Below are positions 1 through 9,016 of a stretch of DNA of 64,000 nucleotides, in pieces. A program made the position numbers and the translations under genes. How positions within the stretch are numbered: the first letter of the stretch is position 1; the number at the start of each line of letters is the position of its first letter. Source of the stretch: Nitrospira sp. (GTDB taxonomy: Bacteria; Nitrospirota; Nitrospiria; Nitrospirales; Nitrospiraceae); assembly GCA_035968315.1 (NCBI GenBank), contig JAVYIN010000008.1:1-64000 (forward strand), written 5' to 3'. The notes below the pieces were generated by a model. The model worked only from the letters and a program-made list of their open reading frames with translations. It did no database searches and was not told the DNA's origin.

Positions 1-172
1 GGTATTGATCGTGATAGACGCGCTCCCACGACCGGTCCGGATAATCGCCCAGCGGGTTCCCGACTTCGATGACCGGCTGCAGCGCGGTCAACGCCAGGAC
101 TTTATCCGCCACCGCCACTGCGGCCACGGTCCCCGCGGAGACTTTCAAAAATTGCCGACGTGACAAAAACAT
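1..172 (-). CDS. nxrA: Nitrite oxidoreductase alpha subunit, N-terminal part (cut by window edge)
   Basis: Only the first 57 codons are present; the gene continues beyond position 1. The start is ATG at 172, with AGGAGGT about 7 bases upstream. The protein opens with a twin-arginine signal (LSRRQFLKVSAG, then an Ala/Val-rich stretch), so a folded cofactor-bearing enzyme would be exported by Tat. The mature start (GNPLGDYPDRSWERVYHDQY) matches my memory of Nitrospira NxrA, the molybdopterin subunit that oxidises nitrite to nitrate on the periplasmic side. The catalytic domain and Fe-S ligands lie outside the window, so another member of the DMSO-reductase type II family is possible. The long AT-rich upstream region is its likely control region. 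Confidence 0.75.
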   Translation of the reverse strand, partial: MFLSRRQFLKVSAGTVAAVAVADKVLALTALQPVIEVGNPLGDYPDRSWERVYHDQY

Positions 173-827
173 GAGTGACACCTCCTAAGTTGAGGGCTCA
201 AAAAGCCCACGTGCCTTTCCTACTATTTAAACCGCTTACCAACCACCCCCCTTCCTTCTGATGATTTCGCCTTAAACCCGAGAACAAATAGCTGGCAACG
301 AAGGGCGCTATAACCTTCCATCCACGCTATTTTCTCAACGTTTTCCAGCATAACGATTCATTCCTTATCGCAATATTCAAACCATTGAATTGAAATGGGA
401 TGACAGGAGGGCAATGCTTTTAACTAGTTGATAAGTATAGACATAATGACTTTACTGCGATCCAATCAACAAAGAGACACTTCTTCGAAATGAGTAGTTT
501 TAGTATCACTTAAAAATCTCCATGCCAGCTATGCTATATAAATATAAAAAATACAGCTACTTATGAGTTGCGTCGATTATTCGTCCGGTGATACCAAAAG
601 GTAGCGCTCTATCCGCTGAGCGAGACGTTTTCCCATCTAAATCTATGCGCATGATTCATGTAAAAAAGATCTAGCGTAGGTCAATGAACATCCGGCTACG
701 TCTTTTTATAATCTCTCATTAAAAAGACGGCCCCCAGTGATGCTAGCTCCTAGCTTCCATAGCTCTAAATCCATCGTTCAGATATTTCGCCTGACCATGA
801 CAATCTTTTATATATTGATTGGCTTGC
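173..827. other. AT-rich intergenic region upstream of nxrA
   Basis: About 650 bases without a convincing gene, clearly richer in A+T than the flanking coding DNA. It should hold the promoter and leader of the leftward nxrA gene, but I could not pick a clear -35/-10 pair on the minus strand. A small GGGCT/AGCCC hairpin (194-208) sits just upstream of the nxrA ribosome-binding site. The only other recognisable element is the tRNA-like fragment at 592-624. Confidence 0.5.
592..624 (-). pseudogene. tRNA-like fragment (D-arm, part of anticodon arm)
   Basis: On the minus strand positions 624-605 read CTCGCTCAGCGGATAGAGCG, which is a perfect tRNA D-arm of the kind seen in tRNA-Arg. It is followed by a short TACC-TTTT-GGTA hairpin where the anticodon arm would be. 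I could not find a matching acceptor stem or a GTTCRA T-loop downstream, so it is not an intact tRNA gene. It may be a decayed tRNA, a scar left by an integrated element, or chance. Confidence 0.35.
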
Positions 828-856
828 TTGACAGCCAAGATCTACCTCAGTAGAAT
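828..856 (+). promoter_or_regulatory. Sigma70 promoter for tRNA-Gly
   Basis: TTGACA at 828-833, a 17-base spacer, and TAGAAT at 851-856. The predicted start near 863 lies about 20 bases before the tRNA-Gly gene. The match to consensus (11 of 12) and the position make this a strong candidate. Confidence 0.75.
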
Positions 857-883
857 CGCACCTCTTCGTCAGCCCCCTAGCGA

Positions 884-958
884 GCGGGAATAGCTCAGTG
901 GTAGAGCATCGCCTTGCCAAGGCGAGGGTCGAGGGTTCAAATCCCTTTTCCCGCTCCA
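884..958 (+). tRNA. tRNA-Gly (anticodon GCC)
   Basis: A complete cloverleaf. The 7-bp acceptor stem GCGGGAA pairs with TTCCCGC (948-954), the D-arm is GCTC...GAGC, and the anticodon stem TCGCC/GGCGA carries GCC at 916-918. The T-loop is GGTTCAAATCC and the 3' CCA is encoded (956-958). A consensus promoter lies just upstream. Confidence 0.97.
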
Positions 959-1036
959 AATTCTCTTCTTGGATATTCTGGTACCCCGAACGATTTCTTC
1001 CTGATTGGGCTACATTCGCAAATCCAGGGATTCCCC

Positions 1037-2008
1037 ATGGTGAGTGACGTAGCATTTGAGTCCATTGCCCAGGCGGCTGATATCCTAAGGGGAGTCGCCC
1101 ACGTTACACCGGTCATATCGAACCGACAGCTCGATGCGGTGGCACAGGCATCCGTCTTCCTCAAATGCGAGCAGTTTCAAAAAACCGGCTCTTTCAAGTT
1201 TCGAGGAGCCTACCATGCTGCCAGCCATGTCCTCTCATCCGGTCGCTCCAAAACTGTCGCCACCATCTCTTCCGGAAACCATGGTCAAGGACTGGCCTTG
1301 GCCGCCAAGTTGCTTGGCCTCTCCGCCCATGTGATCGTGCCAAAACCTGAGTCAGCGTTGAAGTTAGCGGCGATTTCGTCATATGGAGCCCAGCTCCATC
1401 TTGAAGAGAATCGATCTCTGGCTGAAACGACGATACGTGAAATGACAGAGCAAGGAGAGATCATTCCGATTCATGCCTTCAATGATCCGCACGTCATCGC
1501 AGGACAAGGTACGATCATGCTGGAGCTCTTCTCGCAAGTCCCGGACTTAGACATCATCCTTGCCCCGATAGGGGGAGGGGGATTGCTGTCGGGGCTCTGC
1601 CTGGCCACCCACCACCTCAACCCATCCCTCCGGGTATATGCCTGTGAGCCTTACGGTGCGGCTGATGCCAAAGAATCTCTCCGATTGAATCAGGTCATCC
1701 CGATGCCTGCGCCACAAACCTTGGCCGATGGGCTCCGGACAAGTCTCGGCAGCAAGACACTCCCCATCTTGCGACAGCACCTGACCGATGTCTTGTTGGT
1801 GAGCGAAGAGGAAATCGTGGCGGCGATGCGCTTCGTCTCTGAACGGATGAAGCTCGTGATCGAACCTTCCAGCGCCGTCGCGATAGCCCCATTACTCCGG
1901 GCAGAGTCCGTGTTAAGAGGGAAACGGGTGGGAGTGGTTATTACCGGAGGAAACGTAGACCTTGAAATCTTTTGGAAGTCTCTAAAGCCCGCAGCCGGCC
2001 AACCATAA
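1037..2008 (+). CDS. Threonine/serine dehydratase-like PLP enzyme
   Basis: A fold-type II PLP enzyme of 323 residues. Lys54 in GSFKFRGA is the expected Schiff-base lysine, SSGNHG (78-83) binds the substrate carboxylate and the GGGG loop (179-182) binds the cofactor phosphate. The family deaminates L-threonine to 2-oxobutyrate or L-serine to pyruvate, and some members are serine racemases. It lacks the C-terminal ACT domains of biosynthetic IlvA, so it resembles the short catabolic type (TdcB) or serine racemase; the sequence alone cannot decide. ATG at 1037 is chosen because longer versions run into the tRNA. The next base triplet, GTG at 1040, is a possible alternative. It converges on the transglutaminase gene 13 bases away. 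Confidence 0.85.
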   Translation: MVSDVAFESIAQAADILRGVAHVTPVISNRQLDAVAQASVFLKCEQFQKTGSFKFRGAYHAASHVLSSGRSKTVATISSGNHGQGLALAAKLLGLSAHVIVPKPESALKLAAISSYGAQLHLEENRSLAETTIREMTEQGEIIPIHAFNDPHVIAGQGTIMLELFSQVPDLDIILAPIGGGGLLSGLCLATHHLNPSLRVYACEPYGAADAKESLRLNQVIPMPAPQTLADGLRTSLGSKTLPILRQHLTDVLLVSEEEIVAAMRFVSERMKLVIEPSSAVAIAPLLRAESVLRGKRVGVVITGGNVDLEIFWKSLKPAAGQP

Positions 2009-2021
2009 ATTTAGAATGTAG

Positions 2022-4214
2022 TCACGCCACCGGCGGATCAAGGTGCATCAATTGGCTAAGGCTCTGCTGAGCGCGGTCCAGCTCTTCTTTGGTCAATGCA
2101 ACCTGTCCAAACCTTCTCCGGCAATAGAGATCCGTGACGATTGCCATCGATTCACCAGCCTGCGCCCATTGTTCTTTGACGGATTGCAAGAATTCCAGGG
2201 GAGTGGCGGCGGGAGACTTGGCAATTCCATATTGAGCGGCCTGCGTGATCGCCCTCTCGTACATGGAGGCAATGACCGTCCGATCAGGGGAGACCTTCTT
2301 CGATAGGCTCTTCTTGCCCCACGGCCACACCCGGATCAGGCCGAACATGGCACCAAACCCGATCACGACGAGGCCCAGAAACTTCAGAACAAGACGAAGG
2401 TTTCCCTCACGTGCAGATTGGACCATCGCACCCAGTCGATCGCCAACGGGAGCCAGCAGTGACGAGAGCGAACTCCACGCGTGATGGCGGACCGCGTCAC
2501 TGCCCTCCTTGAGTCCTCTCACCACCGCGACTTGATCGGCTCCGCTGTATTGCACAAAGAACCGATTCCATCGGAGCCGTAGGTTATCCATCATCCGGCT
2601 CAACGTCTGCCACCCTGGATCGACCACGGATTCAATCACGGCTGGAGTAGGGTCCATCATGACCCAGCCGGAGTGGGGCAAATACACTTCGACCCAGGCA
2701 TGGGCGTCACGTTGACGCACCAGATAATAGTTGCCGTATTCATTCCATTCAGTCGCCAAAAACCCCGTGACTAATCGCGCGGCCACGCCCACACTCCGCA
2801 GCATCACGACCATGGCGGTCGCATAATGCTCGCAATAGCCTGTCTTTCGGGAAAAGAGAAACTCTTCGAGAGGGCGATCCTGGCTGCTGGCCGGAATATC
2901 GAGACTGTATCGGAAATTTCTCGACAGATAATCTTGGATGGCCTGAGCCTTCTCATACGTACTCGCCTTGGCCTGTGTCACCTCTTGGGCCAAGGCGGCC
3001 ACGCGCTCAGAGGCGTCCGGAAGCTGCAAATAATGTCGCGCAAAGGGCTCGGAATATGTGACTGGTTGGGGGTGCAGATCCGCGGGCTGTACCGAATGGG
3101 GGCGTGACAGCACCGTATACTCGATCCGGGACGACGCGGATAACGGAAGGTAGAGCGCCCCGGTCGGATCGGACTGGATCCCGAAAAACTGCCCGCTGAC
3201 CGACTCAGGGAACGGAGCCGCAAACAGCACCGCTGTATCCAATGCCTCCAACAGGATAGTTTGGCGAATCAATGGACCGCTCTGACCGGAGAGACGCGGC
3301 TGGCTGGATCTAATCGTGAAGGTCCCCGGCGATGATTCGGCTACAGCTCGACGATTCGTCAGCTGTGTAGTCCATGATCGCCCATCGTACCGGTCATAGG
3401 CCATTCCCCGCAGATAGAAATGGTCCTCAGCTTTCCCAGACCGCTCAGCCAACTCCACTCGCATCACGATTCCCGGATCCCGCTTGATTGGGCCGATCAT
3501 CCCCAAATCCACGGTTTCTGAAAATCCCGACGTCCGGATGCCTTCCCCCATGCTCGTATGGCCGAATCCTGCGCTCACGCGCGGGATCGTGAAGAAGATC
3601 ACCACCGTGAACAACAACGTTCCCAGAGCCAGGCCATTGGCCAGCCAAAACAATTGCGGGGTAATGCGGGCTCCACTTGCCGACGGTGACTCGACCGAGT
3701 TCGCAGCCCGAACCTCCAGCGTGCGGTCCTCAGATTCTCTTGTGAGCTGATACAGCACGAGCGTCCAGACTCCCGTCAGGAGATAGGCAAGAAACACGGG
3801 GAGGTACCACAAATCTGTGGTCGATGCCGCCGACGCCAAAATGGCCATCAGGCTGATGGCGTAGAGGTGGAGGTAGTCCCTCCGGCTCTCCAAATTGAAA
3901 AGCTTGATGACCATGAGCAGCAACAGAAAATGCACGCCCGCCGGCAGCAGCTCACCCGACATCCAGAGCAGATCAACCCAGAATCCCGCAAAAGCTGTGA
4001 GCACCAGGACATTCCACGCTCTCGTCGAGAGCGTGATGTGATTCACGAATTGACCAACTGGATAGATCCCGACGGTTCGCAGAAGGGTGAGGATCAACGT
4101 CGATCCGGTGAGCAGCAGAAGACCTTCCGGCAAACTCGCGCCGAGACTGAGGCCGATAAAGGCCGCGGAGGCGAGCAAGATCGATGTCAGCCGTAAGGCC
4201 TTATCAAACGGCAT
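2022..4214 (-). CDS. TgpA-type transglutaminase-like membrane protein
   Basis: About 730 residues. The N-terminal third is a bundle of hydrophobic helices (DUF3488/TgpA N-domain), followed by an extracytoplasmic transglutaminase-like domain with the Cys-His-Asp triad in GYCEHYATAM, DAHAWVEVYL and DPTP. A further membrane helix and a DUF4129-like tail come last. TgpA in Pseudomonas is an essential periplasmic transglutaminase-fold protein; its substrate is unclear. The start is uncertain: ATG 4214 has GAGGG close upstream and overlaps the DUF58 gene by 11 bases, and ATG 4241 is the alternative. It is the last gene of a MoxR-DUF58-TgpA operon, a widely conserved trio. Confidence 0.88.
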   Translation of the reverse strand: MPFDKALRLTSILLASAAFIGLSLGASLPEGLLLLTGSTLILTLLRTVGIYPVGQFVNHITLSTRAWNVLVLTAFAGFWVDLLWMSGELLPAGVHFLLLLMVIKLFNLESRRDYLHLYAISLMAILASAASTTDLWYLPVFLAYLLTGVWTLVLYQLTRESEDRTLEVRAANSVESPSASGARITPQLFWLANGLALGTLLFTVVIFFTIPRVSAGFGHTSMGEGIRTSGFSETVDLGMIGPIKRDPGIVMRVELAERSGKAEDHFYLRGMAYDRYDGRSWTTQLTNRRAVAESSPGTFTIRSSQPRLSGQSGPLIRQTILLEALDTAVLFAAPFPESVSGQFFGIQSDPTGALYLPLSASSRIEYTVLSRPHSVQPADLHPQPVTYSEPFARHYLQLPDASERVAALAQEVTQAKASTYEKAQAIQDYLSRNFRYSLDIPASSQDRPLEEFLFSRKTGYCEHYATAMVVMLRSVGVAARLVTGFLATEWNEYGNYYLVRQRDAHAWVEVYLPHSGWVMMDPTPAVIESVVDPGWQTLSRMMDNLRLRWNRFFVQYSGADQVAVVRGLKEGSDAVRHHAWSSLSSLLAPVGDRLGAMVQSAREGNLRLVLKFLGLVVIGFGAMFGLIRVWPWGKKSLSKKVSPDRTVIASMYERAITQAAQYGIAKSPAATPLEFLQSVKEQWAQAGESMAIVTDLYCRRRFGQVALTKEELDRAQQSLSQLMHLDPPVA

Positions 4215-5325
4215 GGGCCCTCGCGCGGAGAGCTGTTTCATCAATGACGACGTCCGGACGCCCTCCCCAAGAAAAGAGCTCCTGTCTCCCCCAAGGCAAA
4301 ATGGCAATGGTCGCACCGGCTCCGCCACTCAACGAGTCATCACCCTCTGCAGGAATGAGCGGCCCGTTTGAGTCGGGAGCCACCCGCTCACACAGCGCCA
4401 AGGATTCCAATAGGCCCATCAGATGGGCCTCGCCTTGACCAAACACAGACGGGGTCTTCCCCACAATCATCCTCACTTGATACCCCCGCGCCGTCAGTGC
4501 CCAGGCCAGAGAGGCCGTCAACGACACCGCCTCCTCGAACAGGGTGTCATGACTTTGCGGAGCGGTTGTAGAGAGGATGAGCGTCACGCGCTGCTGATCT
4601 TCCGCTTCCATCTCACGCACCATCAGCTTTGAGGTGCGCGCCGTGGAGAGCCAATGGATGTTGCGGGAATCATCGCCCGAGTGGTACTGCCGCAGATTAT
4701 AGAGTTCGCTTCCATGCCCTCTTCGCTGAAGCGAGCGCTCATGCCCCAAGGCAATGACGTTTGCAAGGAGCTGGTCTTCAACCGGCTGAATCGCGGGAGA
4801 AACAATCACTGATCCTTCGAGAGGATAATAGGCCTTCTTGAGAAACAGGCCGAAGGGAAACGAGGTGCCGACGCGTACGCCTCCCAAAGACAACCGCCCT
4901 CGTTTGGTCGCCACCAGGGGATAGGGCAACAGATGACTCGCCCCGGGCAGCAATTGCCGCACTGTCAGCCCGCGATCGATCTCCTGCTCGCCGGCCACAT
5001 CCCACAGGCGGAGCGAAAAGCTCGGCATCCGTGTTTTACGATTGCTCACGACGAGCGTCGCCGTCGTCGGCTCATTGAGATAGATGAGGCCCGGGAGATG
5101 GCGGCGGAATTCCAGCCTGCGCAGGCAGAGCTCCGCCACAATCCCTGACATCATTACCACACTCAACATCATGGCAAGGAGCAGATAAAACAGATTATTG
5201 CCGGTATTGATCGCGGCCACGCTCACGGCGAGCGTGAAAAACAGAAACCTGGTTCCCTCGGACGTGACTCGCGTCGAGCGGCGCTGGGTCACACGCCGGA
5301 ACCACCGTTTCAGACCATTCAGCAT
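4204..5325 (-). CDS. DUF58 domain protein
   Basis: 373 residues. Two adjacent hydrophobic segments near the N-terminus (roughly residues 27-65) would anchor the protein. A beta-rich region and the DUF58 core follow, with the typical signature near residues 205-225 (HGSELYNLRQYHSGDDSRNI), where the family is von Willebrand factor A-like. DUF58 proteins are nearly always encoded next to MoxR AAA+ ATPases and are thought to be their partner or substrate-binding subunit at the membrane. Here it sits between MoxR and TgpA and overlaps the TgpA start, so the three are probably translated together. The exact function is unknown. Confidence 0.87.
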   Translation of the reverse strand: MLNGLKRWFRRVTQRRSTRVTSEGTRFLFFTLAVSVAAINTGNNLFYLLLAMMLSVVMMSGIVAELCLRRLEFRRHLPGLIYLNEPTTATLVVSNRKTRMPSFSLRLWDVAGEQEIDRGLTVRQLLPGASHLLPYPLVATKRGRLSLGGVRVGTSFPFGLFLKKAYYPLEGSVIVSPAIQPVEDQLLANVIALGHERSLQRRGHGSELYNLRQYHSGDDSRNIHWLSTARTSKLMVREMEAEDQQRVTLILSTTAPQSHDTLFEEAVSLTASLAWALTARGYQVRMIVGKTPSVFGQGEAHLMGLLESLALCERVAPDSNGPLIPAEGDDSLSGGAGATIAILPWGRQELFSWGGRPDVVIDETALRARAHAV

Positions 5326-5364
5326 AGCGGTCGTCTTCCGAGAGAGCGCGACGAACGTCGCAGC

Positions 5365-6306
5365 TTAGACAGGGACCGGGACGGACTCGACGAGATCATG
5401 CACCACCTGCTCGGTCTGCTCGCAATTGCGCTGGCGCAACCCCTGAGACCGGCTGAGCATGATGCGATGCGAGAGCACGACAGGGGCCAGCTCTTTAATA
5501 TCGTCCGGCAGGCAATAGGCCCGTCCTCGCACAAACGCCAACGCTTTGGCCGCACGGCTCAAGGCCAGCGCGCCACGGGTGCTCACACCGAGCGACAACA
5601 GCTCCGTCTGCCGCGTCGCCTGCACGATTGCCAGGAGATACTCCGTTAAGCTCTCCTCCATCAGCACCTGCTCGACTTGGTGTTGCAAGTCGAGCACGTC
5701 GCGGGCACTCACCACCGGCTGCAGATCTTCGGCCGGATGAAGCGATTGCGGGCGGTCCAGCACCTTCTTTTCCTCCTCCGGCGAGGGATAGCCGATCTGA
5801 AGGCGCATGAGGAACCGGTCGAGCTGCGACTCCGGCAAGGGGAACGTGCCGTGATATTCCGCCGGGTTCTGGGTGGCAATGACCATGAAGGGCTGATGCA
5901 GCGGATGGGTCTGATTATCGACGGAAATCTGCGCTTCGCTCATCGCTTCCAATAAACTGCTCTGCGTCTTGGGCGTCGTGCGATTAATTTCATCGGCTAG
6001 AACGATGTGCGCGAAAATAGGGCCCGGCATAAATTCAAACGCCTGTTTTTGCCGGTTGAACAGGGAGACGCCGACAATATCGGAGGGCAGCAAATCGCTG
6101 GTGAACTGAATGCGTTTGAAAGAGCAATCCAACGACCGCGCCAGACTGTGAGCCAGGGTCGTCTTCCCAACGCCCGGCACATCCTCCAGCAACAGATGCC
6201 CGCGGGCCAGCAGGGTCACGACCGTTCGTTCGATGACGCTCGGTTTGCCTTTGATCACACGGGCAATATTCTCTTGGATCGCCTGCACGATGGAGGTGGA
6301 TTTCAT
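5365..6306 (-). CDS. MoxR family AAA+ ATPase
   Basis: 313 residues from ATG 6306 (a longer reading frame adds an unconvincing N-terminus). The Walker A loop is VPGVGKTT (43-50), Walker B ends in ADE (104-106), and the sensor stretch ATQNPAEYHGTFPLPESQLD is the MoxR family hallmark. MoxR ATPases act as chaperones that mature or remodel protein complexes, often at the envelope. It is first in the MoxR-DUF58-TgpA run; the gene above it, a methyltransferase-like protein, points the same way and ends 142 bases upstream, so it may or may not share a transcript. Confidence 0.93.
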   Translation of the reverse strand: MKSTSIVQAIQENIARVIKGKPSVIERTVVTLLARGHLLLEDVPGVGKTTLAHSLARSLDCSFKRIQFTSDLLPSDIVGVSLFNRQKQAFEFMPGPIFAHIVLADEINRTTPKTQSSLLEAMSEAQISVDNQTHPLHQPFMVIATQNPAEYHGTFPLPESQLDRFLMRLQIGYPSPEEEKKVLDRPQSLHPAEDLQPVVSARDVLDLQHQVEQVLMEESLTEYLLAIVQATRQTELLSLGVSTRGALALSRAAKALAFVRGRAYCLPDDIKELAPVVLSHRIMLSRSQGLRQRNCEQTEQVVHDLVESVPVPV

Positions 6307-6448
6307 AATGGGTATCGTCGTTGTTCCGGTTGTGAGGCAGATACTGACCAGATTAGAGAGAAGTCTAGCAAAGGGTCTGGGGGTGGTCAATTTATGGTGT
6401 ATATCCGGCGGGCGAGGCCGACGAATGTTCGACGGGCAGGGGAATTGG

Positions 6449-7762
6449 CTAGCAACGGTTCGGAACGAGTGTCACAAACCAGGGAGGCGCTTCTTCGATC
6501 ATGTCGGAGAAGCGGCGCGCCGTACTGCTGGCCGGAAGACCTGGGAAAACTGCGCCGCGCCGGATCAGGACCTGCCGGAACGAAGCAGGCTTGCCATTGG
6601 CTTGGACGGTTGGCGATGCCGGCAGAGTGGCACGGAGAGGGGCGATGTCGGCAAGCGACAGAGACTCTCCGCTCTGCAAGCCGGTCAATTGCCGGTAGAC
6701 CTCGCCAAAGACCTCCGGCAGATTTGACGACGAGAACGGCAGATCGGCAGGACGATAGCGCGGATGCTCCAGCAACTGCGCGAGCAATTCCCAGAACACT
6801 TGCGAATCGACTGCGCCAAGAATGCCCACGACACCGCGTTTCGCCAACAGATTGAGAAGGGCCAGAGGACCGCGAATGTCGAACTTCCAGGACGGGAAGA
6901 TGAGGGCCCGTTCACCGTGCTGGACTTCTAGGGCCGATTCACCTTCAAAGCGAATCTGTCGGAAGGTCCCCTTGGTCTGGCGAAGATCCTCCAGAATCAC
7001 AGCCTCTGAGAGTCGTGTCGGCTCATAAGCAAACGTGGGAGTGGCCGGAGCCCAGCAGGTGGCGATGGTATAGAGAGGCGCCAGCTTGCCGGCGTCATCG
7101 AGATCGTGCAGGTCGCACATGTCTTGATTGCCGTAAAAGCGAAAGGCCAGCCCAGGCCGTGCTTGCAACTGCGCGATGCGCGTGCGCCCAGGATGGAGCG
7201 GCCCACCGAGCTTAGAACCGGGATCGAGCCGGTCCACAGCATGGAGTATCAGATCTCGCGCTTGGCCCAGAAGAATCGGCAGATACTGATCCGCGAGCTC
7301 GCCGGCGAAGGAAAGATCTCCCGCTCCCAAATCAAGAACGGACGCCACAGGCGATTGGAGAAGAAGATCGAACGGATTGGATGACTGCCGGACCAACCGA
7401 TCGACGTCTTTGTCTCCGACATCCGGCACAGGCCATCGCGAGGCCAGTGCCGGAATGAGTCCGAAATATATGCAGAGGGCGCGAAACGCTTTGGACGGAG
7501 GGAACCCCGTGAGTGCCTTCAGACCAGGGCCGTCCACATCTTGAATCCCTCTTGCGTGTCCCCGGTCCAAAGACCGGCTCAATAGATCCTTGACTGCCGG
7601 AGGAAGCGATGCCTCCTGCGATGCACGGACAAGTTGTGCGAGTATCAAAGGAAAGGCCGATGATTCGTGGACCCGTTTGGATGCCTCCCACCGGCTTCCC
7701 GATTCTTGTGCGAGACGGTTTACGACCCGTCGGAATTCTGCAATGGTATCGTGTTCGGACAT
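6449..7762 (-). CDS. Uncharacterised protein with SAM-methyltransferase-like motif
   Basis: 437 residues with no family I can name. Around residues 141-155 it has SVLDLGAGDLSFAGE, which matches the glycine-rich motif I of class I S-adenosylmethionine methyltransferases. Later motifs are less clear. The region after residue 250 (ILEDLRQTKGTFRQIRFEGE) and the C-terminal third show no known signature. There is no signal peptide or membrane segment, so it is probably cytoplasmic. It lies upstream of moxR in the same direction and is divergent from the ChaN-like lipoprotein. A methyltransferase role is inference. Confidence 0.7.
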   Translation of the reverse strand: MSEHDTIAEFRRVVNRLAQESGSRWEASKRVHESSAFPLILAQLVRASQEASLPPAVKDLLSRSLDRGHARGIQDVDGPGLKALTGFPPSKAFRALCIYFGLIPALASRWPVPDVGDKDVDRLVRQSSNPFDLLLQSPVASVLDLGAGDLSFAGELADQYLPILLGQARDLILHAVDRLDPGSKLGGPLHPGRTRIAQLQARPGLAFRFYGNQDMCDLHDLDDAGKLAPLYTIATCWAPATPTFAYEPTRLSEAVILEDLRQTKGTFRQIRFEGESALEVQHGERALIFPSWKFDIRGPLALLNLLAKRGVVGILGAVDSQVFWELLAQLLEHPRYRPADLPFSSSNLPEVFGEVYRQLTGLQSGESLSLADIAPLRATLPASPTVQANGKPASFRQVLIRRGAVFPGLPASSTARRFSDMIEEAPPWFVTLVPNRC

Positions 7763-7888
7763 GATGAGACAGGATCATTCCCCAACGACATTCGCAATGC
7801 ACGCCGCTTCAGGAGAATAATGGCCCTGTCCTCACACCGTCAAGGCGGCCAGCTTGTCGCCATGTCGTGGGTATGTTAGGAAACAATC

Positions 7889-8908
7889 ATGCACCCACCC
7901 CACCGCACAACTATTTTCAGCAGAAATATGCAGCGGCTCTCGCTCTGCCTCGCGTTCGCCTTCCTTTCCCTCCTCAATGCCTGTGCGCCAACCGCCGTAT
8001 CCACCCAAGGAACGAGCCGATCGTCTGTCTCTGTCTGGCAGCCAGGCCAGATCATCGATGGAAAGACCGGGCAGGTTCTGGACCGATCCGATTGGCTCAA
8101 GAGTCTTTCACAATACGACATCGTGTATCTGGGAGAGGAGCACTACAACCGTCACCACATAGAGGCGGCCCTCACGGTCCTAAAAACTGTGATGGCAGAG
8201 GGCATCCGTCCGGTTCTGACAATGGAAATGTTCGGATGGGATGGTCAGGGGGCGTTGAACGACATCCTTTCCAGTTCTGATCCCATGGATAGCCCATGGC
8301 TGGATCGTGCACGGTGGCAGCAGAACTGGGGAGGCGCGTATGACAATTACGCGCCGCTCGTCGCCTTCGCAAGAGACCAGCATCTGGCCCTCTACGCCAT
8401 GAACCCGCCAAAATCCTTGATCCGTCGCGTCGTCACATTGCGCCTGGACCAGGCTCGGCAAGAACCGGAATGGACTCTCTGGGGGATGGATCGGGAAGAG
8501 ATCGTCGATGATCCCGCCTATCGGTCCAGAATTCTCGCCCAACTCCAACGCTGCCATGGTGGCGGCGCGGAAGAAGACTACCTTCCTATGTACGAGGCCT
8601 CGATGGTGCGGGACGAAGGCATGGCCAAAACCGTCGCACAAGCCCTTCGCACCGCCCGGCTCTCCGAACATGCTCCCCGGACACTCATCCTAAGCTATAC
8701 CGGAGGCGGACATATCCAATACCACCTGCCTGTTCCCAAACGAGTGGCCCGCCGGCTCACCGAGAAGATCGCTCAGACAACGGTCTACCTTGCCTCGTAT
8801 GACTCCAGCCGCGCAGATGACATCGTGAACTTGGTTCAGGAAGGCATCGCCGATTACATCTGGCTGACGCCGGTCAGCCAGCAAGGTCTCCCCCAGCGCT
8901 GCCGGTAG
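7889..8908 (+). CDS. ChaN-like haem-binding lipoprotein
   Basis: 339 residues. A signal sequence ends in the lipobox LLNAC (Cys32), so the protein should be lipid-anchored. The ChaN/cofactor haem-binding domain follows; its hallmark YLGEEHYNRHH is at about residues 75-85, and a second conserved element is ILSYTGGGHIQYH. ChaN of Campylobacter is an iron-regulated outer-membrane lipoprotein that binds haem through a tyrosine, and other members look like metallo-hydrolases. ATG 7889 is supported by TTAGGA seven bases upstream; ATG 7928 would give a shorter, more typical signal peptide. No haem-uptake partner genes lie nearby, so the role is open. Confidence 0.8.
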   Translation: MHPPHRTTIFSRNMQRLSLCLAFAFLSLLNACAPTAVSTQGTSRSSVSVWQPGQIIDGKTGQVLDRSDWLKSLSQYDIVYLGEEHYNRHHIEAALTVLKTVMAEGIRPVLTMEMFGWDGQGALNDILSSSDPMDSPWLDRARWQQNWGGAYDNYAPLVAFARDQHLALYAMNPPKSLIRRVVTLRLDQARQEPEWTLWGMDREEIVDDPAYRSRILAQLQRCHGGGAEEDYLPMYEASMVRDEGMAKTVAQALRTARLSEHAPRTLILSYTGGGHIQYHLPVPKRVARRLTEKIAQTTVYLASYDSSRADDIVNLVQEGIADYIWLTPVSQQGLPQRCR

Positions 8909-8961
8909 GTGACGTCTCACCCCCCTTGGCCGGCAGGCTGAGAACAAGAACTCCCGAATTG

Positions 8962-8990
8962 TTGACAGATTCCCGAGAGAGAGGCAGACT
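8962..8990 (+). promoter_or_regulatory. Possible promoter for the SWIM protein gene
   Basis: A perfect TTGACA (8962-8967) is followed after 17 bases by CAGACT (8985-8990), a weak -10. It lies 27 bases before the ATG at 9017. The poor -10 keeps confidence low. Confidence 0.3.
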
Positions 8991-9016
8991 GACTCGATGT
9001 AGGGGACTGGTCTTTC

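Noticed and set aside
765-1055. Minus-strand open frame of 96 codons across tRNA-Gly
   Set aside because: It reads the complement of an intact tRNA and its promoter, so it cannot be a real gene.
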